Below are positions 1 to 6,434 of a DNA stretch of 23,061 nt, piece by piece; within the stretch, counting starts at the first letter, position 1, and the number at the start of each line of letters is the position of its first letter. Source of the stretch: a virus. The notes beneath the pieces were generated by a model. That model worked only from the letters and a program-made list of their open reading frames with translations. It was not told where the DNA came from and did not search any database. The DNA lies in IMG/VR virus record IMGVR_UViG_3300030101_001903, positions 1-23,061 of that record; one strand, written 5' to 3'. The position numbers were made by a program, and so were the translations under genes.

Positions 1-147
1 ACTCCAATATTTATAATATATTTTTTTATGACATTAGCTTATTAAGAAGAATATAGTAACTACCAAATGTCACACTTTCACTTAAATAAATATTTTTCTA
101 TGTAACTATGTAAAATAGTTAACTAACAAATAGCAAAACATAATATT
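1..147. other. Noncoding leader at the left edge
   Basis: No credible gene lies here. The stretch is very AT-rich and precedes the first gene of a long + strand block, so it could hold a promoter. I see no convincing Bacteroidota-type pair of TTTG and TANNTTTG boxes; the nearest is TATTTTTC at 91-98, without a partner upstream. A short inverted repeat at 103-121 is listed separately. Confidence 0.5.
103..121. promoter_or_regulatory. 7-bp inverted repeat upstream of the first gene
   Basis: TAACTAT and ATAGTTA form a perfect 7-bp inverted repeat around the loop GTAAA, 26 bases before the first start codon. It has no GC clamp and no following T-run, so it is a poor terminator. It could be an operator-like site or chance in AT-rich DNA. 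Confidence 0.2.
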
Positions 148-894
148 ATGGAAAGAAGAAAATCTGGTAAGGGTTTTAAATTAAAAGGACATACCTTACC
201 TGGAGTGAATCAAAAAATAGAAGGTAAAAATCTACCAGATGGTAGACATCCTTCCTCTGCTTTTCAACAAAACACCGTGTCACCAATGAAGCAAGACAAT
301 GATTTAAGTGAGTATGATGCACAAGGAAACTTTATAGGAAATGTGCTACCAACGGCTAGTGATGAATTAAAAGATAATAGATATATAAAAAGTAAAGGTG
401 AATTTACATCAAGGCCTATGAGTAAAGGAGAGCAAAATCAAGCTAACTATGCAACAATGTTTACAAAAGGTAAAGGTGATAATCTTAGATATGGAGACAA
501 AATGATACCTGGAAGAACACAGTGGATTAGAGAGAATTATGGTAGAGGTTTGAGTAAGAAAGAACAAAGAAGAGCAGAAGCAGCTTTTTACAAGGCACAT
601 CCTCCTTCGTCGTTTAGAGTACCAACATCGTCAGGAGGTGAACAACTACAGCAGAACACACAACAACCAACAGAAACAACACGACCTCAGAGATACACAA
701 TTGAAGAAAAAGGAGATGATCCGTCAGAATTAACTAAAGCAGTATCTAAAGGGTACTTTAATCGAGGGCAAGGAAGTGAGTATTACCGAAACAGACCAGA
801 ACCATCTGACTTTGATAACGCAGATGATTATGTAAACGCTATCACTAAATATAAAAACGAATTTATTAAAAATAACCCTAACGCAAAATTATAA
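148..894 (+). CDS. Hypothetical phage protein with FKLK N-terminal motif and SPMKQD motif
   Basis: I do not recognise this 248-residue protein as an enzyme. It is hydrophilic, basic near the N-terminus and rich in Gln, Asn, Ser and Pro, with no membrane segment. Two short motifs tie it to other genes in the window: GFKLKG at residues 9-14, like the starts of the genes at 917, 5568 and 5946, and SPMKQD at 45-50, like TPLKQD in the gene at 5568. Residues about 155-185 (SSGGEQ to TRPQRY) look like a disordered Ser/Gln/Thr/Pro linker between two more ordered parts. The start is the first ATG after the leader, in the context TATTATG used by several genes here. From its position next to virion and chaperonin genes it may be a structural or capsid-internal protein, but that is inference only. 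Confidence 0.7.
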   Translation: MERRKSGKGFKLKGHTLPGVNQKIEGKNLPDGRHPSSAFQQNTVSPMKQDNDLSEYDAQGNFIGNVLPTASDELKDNRYIKSKGEFTSRPMSKGEQNQANYATMFTKGKGDNLRYGDKMIPGRTQWIRENYGRGLSKKEQRRAEAAFYKAHPPSSFRVPTSSGGEQLQQNTQQPTETTRPQRYTIEEKGDDPSELTKAVSKGYFNRGQGSEYYRNRPEPSDFDNADDYVNAITKYKNEFIKNNPNAKL

Positions 895-916
895 ACTTTA
901 AAGTAAAAATAAAACA

Positions 917-1852
917 ATGGCATTTAAAATGAAAGGTAACCCATACAAAATGGGTAAAATGGCAACTAAGTCAACTATGAAGATGGCTAAAGAAGCTATG
1001 AAAATGAAAAAAGAAGCTATGGCTAAAATGAAAAAAGAGTCTATGGCTAAACTAAAAGACGAGTCAGCTATGAAGCTAAAGACTTCTTACAAAATGAAAG
1101 AAGCAATGGCTAAAATGAAAGACAAGTCTGCAATGAAAGCAAAAGATGATGACGCTGTAGGACCAAAAGGATCCGCTACTATACCGTCTCATATAAGAGA
1201 AGTTTATCCTAAATTAACAAATGAAGCTTACAATAAAGACAAGTCTTTTTACGACAAAGCTTCTCGAGCAGTAATAGCGAATAAACAAAAACAATCTCCT
1301 AAAAAAATGAAGAAAGAAGAAGCAATGAAGATGAAGAAAGAAGCAGCAATGAAGATGAAGAAAGAAGCGCCTATGAAAGCTGCTAAACCAGACTTTCCAG
1401 ACATCGATGGCGATGGTAACACTAAGGAGTCTATGAAGCAAGCTGCTGCTGATAAAAAGTCTATGGCTAAGATGAAGAAAAAAGTAGCACAAGCTAACAC
1501 AGCCGCTATTTTAGCAACTAAGGGTACTAAAGCTACAAAAAAAGTAGCTGCTAAAGCCATGAGGAAAGCTGCGGTAGAAGGAGCGGCTGAAGGCGCTAAA
1601 ATGGCGATGTCGACTGCTAATGCTAAAAAAGGTGTAAAAGCTGAAGGTTCTAAAGTTGCAGGGATGAAAAAATCAGCATTAAAACAAGATAAAAAGAAAA
1701 AAAGAAAATTATCAGTAAAAGACAAATTAATAGCGGTTAACAATGCTATAGCTACTACTCAAGGACCATTTGGAAAAGGGCCTAATGTTTTCCAACGTTA
1801 TAAGAATGTAAAGAAAAGAATGAGAAGTGGCGAAAATGTAAAAGCTAGATAA
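917..1852 (+). CDS. Lys/Met/Ala-rich repeat protein, possible histone-like polycation
   Basis: This 311-residue protein contains about 77 Lys (25 %) and 30 Met (10 %). Residues 20-75 and 128-155 are built from variants of AMKMKKEA, with an exact 8-residue period at 134-149. The N-terminus MAFKMKG is the shared tag of this phage. Near residue 158 it has PDFPDIDGDGN, which looks like an EF-hand or dockerin-type loop, but position 12 of the loop is Met, so calcium binding is doubtful. The last 60 residues (KKKKRK cluster, then GPFGKGPNVFQRYKNVKKR) are less repetitive and may be a distinct domain. The composition resembles histone H1-like DNA-condensing tails, although alternating Met and Lys is unusual. 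It may bind DNA, RNA or an acidic partner; packaging with the genome is one possibility. Antisense ORFs over this gene are compositional shadows. Confidence 0.75.
   Translation: MAFKMKGNPYKMGKMATKSTMKMAKEAMKMKKEAMAKMKKESMAKLKDESAMKLKTSYKMKEAMAKMKDKSAMKAKDDDAVGPKGSATIPSHIREVYPKLTNEAYNKDKSFYDKASRAVIANKQKQSPKKMKKEEAMKMKKEAAMKMKKEAPMKAAKPDFPDIDGDGNTKESMKQAAADKKSMAKMKKKVAQANTAAILATKGTKATKKVAAKAMRKAAVEGAAEGAKMAMSTANAKKGVKAEGSKVAGMKKSALKQDKKKKRKLSVKDKLIAVNNAIATTQGPFGKGPNVFQRYKNVKKRMRSGENVKAR
1316..1363 (+). repeat. Two near-perfect 24-bp tandem repeats inside the Lys/Met-rich gene
   Basis: Two consecutive 24-base units at 1316-1339 and 1340-1363 differ at a single base and encode EEAMKMKK and EAAMKMKK. 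A partial third copy follows at 1364-1378. Related degenerate units occur around 985-1130. The pattern suggests growth of the gene by slippage of a codon-aligned 8-residue unit. Confidence 0.85.
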
Positions 1853-1889
1853 TATTAAACAAAATTATTAACCAATAAATAAAACCAAA

Positions 1890-2180
1890 ATGACCTATTT
1901 GTATTACAAGACCAGTACACTAACTGGCAACCAAAAACCTAATGAAAAAACTATTAACCAATGGAAACATCTTTCAGATAAAAAGAACTGGAGGATAACT
2001 CAATTAGCTAATGGTTATTATCAAACTGAAGTGTCTGAGCCGGAAACTAACAACTGGCACGCGGTTACTAGAAGAGAAACAATAGAAGGTGCCGAGGCTG
2101 CTATTGAAGGTAGCATCGAGCACTTTTCTAAAAAACTAGAATCTGTAAAAGGACCTAAAGTTGTAAAAACATTTGAGTAG
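1890..2180 (+). CDS. Small hypothetical protein
   Basis: This 96-residue soluble protein is not one I recognise. It starts MTYLYYKTS, contains two short Trp-bearing segments (INQWKHLSDKKNWRI and NNWHAVTRRE), and ends in a charged helix-like stretch (residues about 65-90). There is no signal peptide or membrane segment. It sits between the Lys/Met-rich gene and groEL with an A-rich leader, so it is probably co-transcribed with both. Role unknown. Confidence 0.6.
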   Translation: MTYLYYKTSTLTGNQKPNEKTINQWKHLSDKKNWRITQLANGYYQTEVSEPETNNWHAVTRRETIEGAEAAIEGSIEHFSKKLESVKGPKVVKTFE

Positions 2181-2202
2181 TAACTAAATTAAATTAAATT
2201 AA

Positions 2203-3768
2203 ATGGAATATAACCAACCTAGCGAAATTGTCAAGGATTTAAACTTTGACAATGACGCCACATCAAGAATTATAGCTGGTGTAAGTAAACTAGCTAAAGC
2301 CGTAAAATCCACACTGGGCGCAAGCGGTAAGTGCGTAATATACGAAGATGGACGCGGCAAACCGGTAATCACAAAAGACGGAGTAACAGTTGCAGAATCT
2401 GTTGTCTTGTTTGATCCGGTTGAAAATATGGGAGCTACACTTATTAAAGAAGCAGCAAGAAATACTGTCAAGGAAGCTGGTGATGGTACAACTACCGCTA
2501 CAGTTCTTGCTGAAGCTCTTATAAATAATATTAATCATGAACAAAACCATAACGTTTCTACTAGAGAAATTAAAGAAGGGGTGTTATCTGGTCTAGAAAA
2601 AGTAAATGATTATCTTGATAGCGTTAAAATAGAGGTAAAAGATGACATGTTAGACAACGTTGCCGCTATTAGCTGTAACAACGATAAAGAATTAGGTGCT
2701 ATTATTGCCGACGCTTATAAAAAAGTCGGAGGTGATGGCGTTGTTTTAATGGAAACTTCAGAAACAGAAGATACTTATGTAGAAATTGTTGATGGCGTTC
2801 AAGTAGACTGTGGTTTAACTTCACCACATTTTATAACAGATAAAGAAAAACAAAGATCTGTATTAGAAAACCCATTAGTTTTAGTCGTGGCGTCTGAAAT
2901 ACCTAATATTAGAAAGATACAAAACATACTAGAATACGTTATTAAGAACAATAGATCGCTTTTAATAGTAGCACAAGTGTCACAACAGGTAAAATCGGCG
3001 CTTTTAATGAACAAAGTAAAAGGAAATATTAAGGTAAATATTATAGACTTACCAGGCTTTGGTCCTACTAAACAAGACACCATAAAAGATCTAGCAATTT
3101 TAACTAATGCCATTGTTATAAATGAAGAGCTAGGTGATGATTTAGATGGAATATCTTTAGATGTATTAGGAGAAGCTGAAAAAGCTGTTACAGATGACAA
3201 AAACACGGTTATTACAACACTTGAAAATACCGAAGATGTTACTAAAAGAATTGAAGAGGTTAAAAAACTTGAGAAAAAAGAAAAAAACAACTTCATCAAA
3301 AAGAAAATATCCCAAAGAATAGCCATGTTATCTGGTACTGTAGGCATAATCAGGGTTGGTGCTAACTCAAAAGTAGAATTAAAAGAGAAAAAAGATAGAG
3401 TAGAAGACGCGATATATGCAACTAAAGCTGCTTTGAAAGAAGGTATTGTTCCAGGAGGTGGCATTGCGTTACTAAATGCATCGGAAAGAATACAGTACGC
3501 AAGTGTAGGAGAAGCTATATTATTAAACGCTATTAAATCTCCTTACCAAACTATATTAAACAACGCTGGTATAGAGCAAACTAAAGAGCTAGCAGGAGGT
3601 AACGGTATAAATGTTGTAACTGGCGAGGAAGTTAATATGGTGCAGTCAGGAATAATAGATCCTGTACTTGTTACTAAGACAGCACTTAAAAATGCTATTT
3701 CTGTGGTGACTACTATTATATCAGCTAATTGTGTAATTTCAAATATGCGTATAGATGAAAGCAGTTAA
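2203..3768 (+). CDS. groEL: Phage-encoded GroEL-type chaperonin (Hsp60)
   Basis: This is a full-length group I chaperonin subunit of 521 residues, which folds proteins in an ATP-driven double-ring cage in the cytoplasm. The nucleotide site is intact: ITKDGVTVAE at 56-65, GDGTTTATVLAEAL at 93-106 (D94 equals E. coli D87) and EDAIYATKAA at 401-410 (D402 equals the hydrolysis Asp D398), followed by GIVPGGG at 414-420. E. coli D52 is replaced by Glu (E48), as in mitochondrial Hsp60. By hand alignment the apical substrate/GroES groove has changed: Y199 and Y203 become L205 and H209 (CGLTSPHF), and L234 becomes Q240. The protein ends at RIDESS and lacks the flexible Gly-Gly-Met tail. The 3' end overlaps groES by 14 bases, implying coupled translation. 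The two together presumably fold a virion protein such as the capsid protein, portal or tail hub. Confidence 0.97.
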   Translation: MEYNQPSEIVKDLNFDNDATSRIIAGVSKLAKAVKSTLGASGKCVIYEDGRGKPVITKDGVTVAESVVLFDPVENMGATLIKEAARNTVKEAGDGTTTATVLAEALINNINHEQNHNVSTREIKEGVLSGLEKVNDYLDSVKIEVKDDMLDNVAAISCNNDKELGAIIADAYKKVGGDGVVLMETSETEDTYVEIVDGVQVDCGLTSPHFITDKEKQRSVLENPLVLVVASEIPNIRKIQNILEYVIKNNRSLLIVAQVSQQVKSALLMNKVKGNIKVNIIDLPGFGPTKQDTIKDLAILTNAIVINEELGDDLDGISLDVLGEAEKAVTDDKNTVITTLENTEDVTKRIEEVKKLEKKEKNNFIKKKISQRIAMLSGTVGIIRVGANSKVELKEKKDRVEDAIYATKAALKEGIVPGGGIALLNASERIQYASVGEAILLNAIKSPYQTILNNAGIEQTKELAGGNGINVVTGEEVNMVQSGIIDPVLVTKTALKNAISVVTTIISANCVISNMRIDESS

Positions 3769-4012
3769 TAACTACATAATAATAGATCAAATAAAAGAAG
3801 AGCCTAAAAAAGTAGCTGGTTTAATTCTAACAGAAAATGTAGATGATGACAATAGGTACTTAAAAGCAAAAGTCGTATCTATTGGTGGTAACGTTGAGGG
3901 AATAAAAGAAAACGATGTCATATATTACGATAAACACGCTGGACACGGAATCCAGCATAAAGATAAATTTTATGGCGTTATAAAACAAATGGACGTGGTC
4001 TTAATAGATTAA
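3755..4012 (+). CDS. groES: Phage GroES-type co-chaperonin, roof hairpin deleted
   Basis: This 85-residue protein is the lid for the adjacent GroEL; host GroES is about 97 residues. A first strand (NNYIIIDQI) is followed by a mobile-loop equivalent, KKVAGLILTE, matching E. coli KSAGGIVLTG with the hydrophobic tripeptide IVL replaced by LIL. The barrel then continues with LKAKVVSIG, IKENDVIYYD and a final MDVVLID strand. Between VVSIG and IKEND there are only about 5 residues where E. coli GroES has about 14, so the roof beta-hairpin is essentially missing, as in T4 gp31. In T4 the roofless lid gives a larger folding chamber for the capsid protein; a similar role here is inference. The ATG lies inside the end of groEL. 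Confidence 0.93.
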   Translation: MKAVNNYIIIDQIKEEPKKVAGLILTENVDDDNRYLKAKVVSIGGNVEGIKENDVIYYDKHAGHGIQHKDKFYGVIKQMDVVLID

Positions 4013-4013
4013 T

Positions 4014-4409
4014 ATGGAAAAGTATTTATATTTTAGAACAGAAGCTACAGATGCTGATGACGACGCTACAGGTGATTCAGCTTTATTTCCAGCATCTTCA
4101 CTAATGGGTATGCAACCTACTAGTGATACCGCTTTAACTTTATACTTTAAACCTATGGTACGTAGAGATCCAACTGGTTCGACTGATAGTGCTAATAGCT
4201 TAGACAATCACGACTCAGTTGTAGTTACAATACCAGCTAACACTCACATAATAGCTATGAGAGCTATATCAGAGATTATAAATAAAACAGAGTCATCTGC
4301 GTTTGTAGTTATAGCAAATGATGACTCAGGTGGTACAGAATATTTATCGGGTTCAGGTATTACAGCTTGTGACACAATAACAGTTGCAGCTGCTTACGCT
4401 AACTCGTAA
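4014..4409 (+). CDS. Small acidic protein, paralogue 1 of 3, putative virion decoration protein
   Basis: This 131-residue acidic protein starts one base after the groES stop. It begins MEKYLYFRTEA, then has FPASSLMGM, a strand-like TALTLYFKP, a long Asp/Ser-rich linker (about residues 50-68), VVVTIPANTHIIAMRAISEII and VVIANDDSGGTEYL, ending in an Ala-rich tail. The next two genes share this order: (E)K(F/Y)L near the start, (F/Y)P.S...GM, a strand, AM..I.E.I, and an Asp-rich turn followed by T.Y.S..IT. I recall similar small proteins as common near structural genes of marine phages, without a proven role. A repeated surface protein of the head is a reasonable guess. There is no enzyme motif or signal peptide. 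Confidence 0.75.
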   Translation: MEKYLYFRTEATDADDDATGDSALFPASSLMGMQPTSDTALTLYFKPMVRRDPTGSTDSANSLDNHDSVVVTIPANTHIIAMRAISEIINKTESSAFVVIANDDSGGTEYLSGSGITACDTITVAAAYANS

Positions 4410-4488
4410 TTAGACCTAAACTTTAAACCAAAACCCTAAAACTTAAAACATTAAATTAACCTAATTATTAATTAAAAACAAAAAAATT
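4410..4488. promoter_or_regulatory. AT-rich intergenic leader with an imperfect CCTAAA repeat
   Basis: This 79-base gap is the longest between genes after the left edge. It contains two similar C-A-T stretches, CCTAAACTTTAAACC at 4414-4428 and CCTAAAACTTAAAAC at 4435-4449, then CCTAATTATTAATTAAA and an A-rich run before the ATG at 4489. It may carry a promoter or a translation-enhancing leader for the second paralogue. I see no clear promoter boxes or strong hairpin. Confidence 0.25.
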
Positions 4489-4809
4489 ATGAACAAAAGT
4501 GATGAAGTTTATTGTTTTGCTCAAGTGGCAGATAATAACTCTGCTGGTTTTCCTTTATCTAGATTAAGATCTATAAACGGAGGAACAGGAGAGCTTATTC
4601 TAGCTATTGATGAGCCATCAGGAAACGTTGATGCTATTACGCTAACAACTGGTGCAGATGAACTTACTGCAGCAATGCAATTATGTAGAGCTTTAAGTGA
4701 AGCTACTAGAAACACACAATCAAACGTTGTGGTTTTAGCTAACTCAGCAGCGGCAACAGCAACAGTAACAGTTGTAAAAGAAATTACTGGTTGCAGTACT
4801 ATAGCCTAA
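4489..4809 (+). CDS. Small protein, paralogue 2 of 3, putative virion decoration protein
   Basis: This 106-residue protein keeps the plan of its neighbours: a strand-like start (VYCFAQVADN), GFPLSRLRSI in place of FPASSLMGM, ELILAIDEP, an ITLTTGADE strand, the helix AAMQLCRALSEA, and a final VVVLANSAAATATV strand ending in EITGCSTIA. It is the most diverged copy and lacks the Asp-rich turn before the last strand. The Ala/Thr-rich C-terminus is similar in style to paralogue 1. It has its own A-rich leader, so it may be expressed at a different level. Function is unknown; a minor head or surface protein is inferred from context. Confidence 0.7.
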   Translation: MNKSDEVYCFAQVADNNSAGFPLSRLRSINGGTGELILAIDEPSGNVDAITLTTGADELTAAMQLCRALSEATRNTQSNVVVLANSAAATATVTVVKEITGCSTIA

Positions 4810-4835
4810 TTATTAACATTATAAAATAAAAAAAA

Positions 4836-5120
4836 ATGATAGAGAAATTTTTAGTCATGCAAACTGCTGCTAACGATGTTATGGTATATCCTGTATCTAA
4901 AATGAAAGGTATGGAAGGTAAAGATGGTACCGTTGACATTAGTTTTGATACAGTTGGAGCTGATGACATACTAACGATTAACACAAGCGATGAGTTTCAA
5001 GCAATGAAAGATATTGCTGAAGCTATAGGTGGTAACAAAGATGGTGCTATATTGCTTGGTGATGATGTAGCTGGTACTTATATTAGTACTAGTATCACAT
5101 CTATCGGTGATTCAGCATAA
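4836..5120 (+). CDS. Small acidic protein, paralogue 3 of 3, putative virion decoration protein
   Basis: This 94-residue protein is the shortest copy and looks closest to the family core. It reads IEKFLVMQTAAND, VYPVSKMKGME, GTVDISFDTV, ILTINTSDEFQAMKDIAEAIGG and AILLGDDVAGTYISTSIT. Relative to paralogue 1 it lacks the internal linker and the Ala-rich tail. The three genes lie head to tail within 1.1 kb, so local duplication followed by divergence is likely. No enzymatic motif is present. Confidence 0.72.
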   Translation: MIEKFLVMQTAANDVMVYPVSKMKGMEGKDGTVDISFDTVGADDILTINTSDEFQAMKDIAEAIGGNKDGAILLGDDVAGTYISTSITSIGDSA

Positions 5121-5125
5121 TCTGA

Positions 5126-5566
5126 ATGCGATTAACCGCGCAGGATCTGCGTGAAATGAATATCCTTAAGTATTACAGGCTCACACGAAAGTGGGCTTGT
5201 AAGACTTACGGATTAACAGATGCAGATTTAGAATTATTAATTTACTTAGATTGTAAAAGAAGATTTACACGACAAGAGTTTATAGATGGTACTTATACCA
5301 TGAGCTGGGATAAAAACCGGTGGGAAAAACTAAGAAGAGAAGGTTGGATAGAAACTTGGAGACACAGAAACAGAACTACAATAAAATACTCAGTGTTTAA
5401 AACTTCTTTCAAATGTTCTCAACTAATAAGTAGAATATATAGAATACTTCTAGGTGAAGAAGACTTACCTACTTCAGAGAGAAGTACATTTTATAATAAT
5501 AAATCATATACAGATAAAGTTTACAATAAAGCTATAGATGATATGATAAAAGATAAATACAGATAA
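5126..5566 (+). CDS. Winged-helix (MarR-like) DNA-binding protein
   Basis: This 146-residue protein reads as a winged helix-turn-helix: a first helix (ILKYYRLTRKWACKTYG, 13-29), TDADLELLIYLDCKRRF (31-47), a recognition-helix region SWDKNRWEKLRREGWI (60-75), and a wing ETWRHRNRTTIKYSVF (76-91). A conserved tail follows, LLGEEDLPTSER and KSYTDKVYNKAI. The pattern resembles MarR/PadR-type proteins that I recall as common in marine phages. It may regulate late genes or bind DNA during packaging; neither is shown. The ATG at 5126 is given; an in-frame ATG at 5156 (MNILKYY) is also plausible and sits right before the first helix. It is the only recognisable DNA-binding regulator fold in the window. 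Confidence 0.7.
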   Translation: MRLTAQDLREMNILKYYRLTRKWACKTYGLTDADLELLIYLDCKRRFTRQEFIDGTYTMSWDKNRWEKLRREGWIETWRHRNRTTIKYSVFKTSFKCSQLISRIYRILLGEEDLPTSERSTFYNNKSYTDKVYNKAIDDMIKDKYR

Positions 5567-5567
5567 T

Positions 5568-5936
5568 ATGGCGTTTAAATTAAAAAACGAAGGTGTTAAG
5601 AAAATAATAGGTGAACTAAGAAAAGCTAGTAAGCTACACGCTGGTCAAGCTGATAAGTTACAGAAAATGATTACACCATTAAAACAAGATAGAACACCAG
5701 GGTCACAAAACCCTAATTTTCCAGACGTAGTGTATACTAAAGATGGTAAGGCAATTAAAAGTGTTAATATCGATGAAGGAAGGTTAGATTTTCTACCAAG
5801 TATAGGACCAAAAGGCAGGTTTGTTAATTATACTGAAAACGGTAAAAAAACAAAGTACTATTACAAAAATCCTAAAAAAGCACCAGACCAAGCTAAATTT
5901 AGTGATTTAGAAAAAGAAGACGACGATAGAAATTAA
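5568..5936 (+). CDS. Hypothetical protein with FKLK N-terminal motif and TPLKQD motif
   Basis: This 122-residue basic, soluble protein has no family I recognise. It begins MAFKLKNEGVKKI, the tag shared with the genes at 148, 917 and 5946, and a helix-like Lys/Leu-rich stretch follows to residue 35. TPLKQD at 36-41 matches SPMKQD of the gene at 148. NPNFPD at 48-53 echoes PDFPD of the Lys/Met-rich protein. The C-terminal half is strand-like and charged (SIGPKGRFVNY, KKTKYYYKNPKK) and ends in an acidic tail (EKEDDDRN). It starts one base after the winged-helix gene. A capsid-associated role is possible but unproven. Confidence 0.65.
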   Translation: MAFKLKNEGVKKIIGELRKASKLHAGQADKLQKMITPLKQDRTPGSQNPNFPDVVYTKDGKAIKSVNIDEGRLDFLPSIGPKGRFVNYTENGKKTKYYYKNPKKAPDQAKFSDLEKEDDDRN

Positions 5937-5945
5937 AATACGATT

Positions 5946-6434
5946 ATGGGATTTAAAATGAAAGGACCTAGCCTATACAGAGATAAATCAGCGTTTAAAG
6001 CTAACAAAAAAAAAGTTAGTCCAAACTTTGATAAAAACTTTACTTCGTTATCACGGTCGAAAAGCCCTGTTTTTAGAAAAAGTTTAGACGAAGGTGTTTT
6101 AGGTGAAGCAAATAATGATGGCAGTATATTCGTAGATAAGAGTGTTCCAAAAGGAAGTCCTTTAGAAGCTGAAGTCGTAGCTCATGAGCAAAAACATATA
6201 GACGATATGAATACTAAAATCAAAGTACCTGGCAAAAAAAATAAAGTTAAAATGCTAGATTATGGAGATAACTTTGTTATTTATAAAGGCAAAAGGTTAA
6301 AAAGAAAAGATGGTATGATAGAGCACCCTAGTAATGGTAAGATGAAACCAGAAGGTGACAAAAGTTTTCCATGGGAGCAAGCAGCATATAAAGAAGGTAA
6401 CAAAGCAAGAAAACAAGCAGAAAAAAAGATATGA
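5946..6434 (+). CDS. Putative zinc metallopeptidase-like protein (HExxH) with FKMK N-terminus
   Basis: This 162-residue basic protein starts MGFKMKGPSLYRD, the tag shared in this phage. A helix-like segment EAEVVAHEQKHIDDM has the HExxH zinc signature (H80, E81, H84). Further on, FPWEQAAY at 141-148 offers E144 as a possible third ligand, as in gluzincin-type peptidases, although the spacing of about 60 residues is my inference. Between them is a strand-like region (DYGDNFVIYKGKRLKR). There is no signal peptide. The stop overlaps the holin start by 4 bases (ATGA), so the two are translationally coupled. It could act in lysis, in virion maturation or as an injected protein. It could also be a non-catalytic relative. 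Confidence 0.65.
   Translation: MGFKMKGPSLYRDKSAFKANKKKVSPNFDKNFTSLSRSKSPVFRKSLDEGVLGEANNDGSIFVDKSVPKGSPLEAEVVAHEQKHIDDMNTKIKVPGKKNKVKMLDYGDNFVIYKGKRLKRKDGMIEHPSNGKMKPEGDKSFPWEQAAYKEGNKARKQAEKKI

Noticed and set aside
60-147. Possible Bacteroidota promoter with TATTTTTC at 91-98
   Set aside because: The box misses the final G and no TTG-type element lies at the right distance upstream.
895-904. Perfect palindrome ACTTTAAAGT after the first gene
   Set aside because: A 10-base AT-rich palindrome is expected by chance in this composition and has no partner copy that I could find.
1249-1743. 164-residue antisense ORF over the Lys/Met-rich gene
   Set aside because: Its Phe/Leu/Ala-rich product is the mirror of Lys/Met/Ala codons on the + strand; no own leader and no recognisable family.
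2799-3464. 221-residue antisense ORF over groEL
   Set aside because: The + strand encodes an unmistakable chaperonin; the antisense frame is a shadow.
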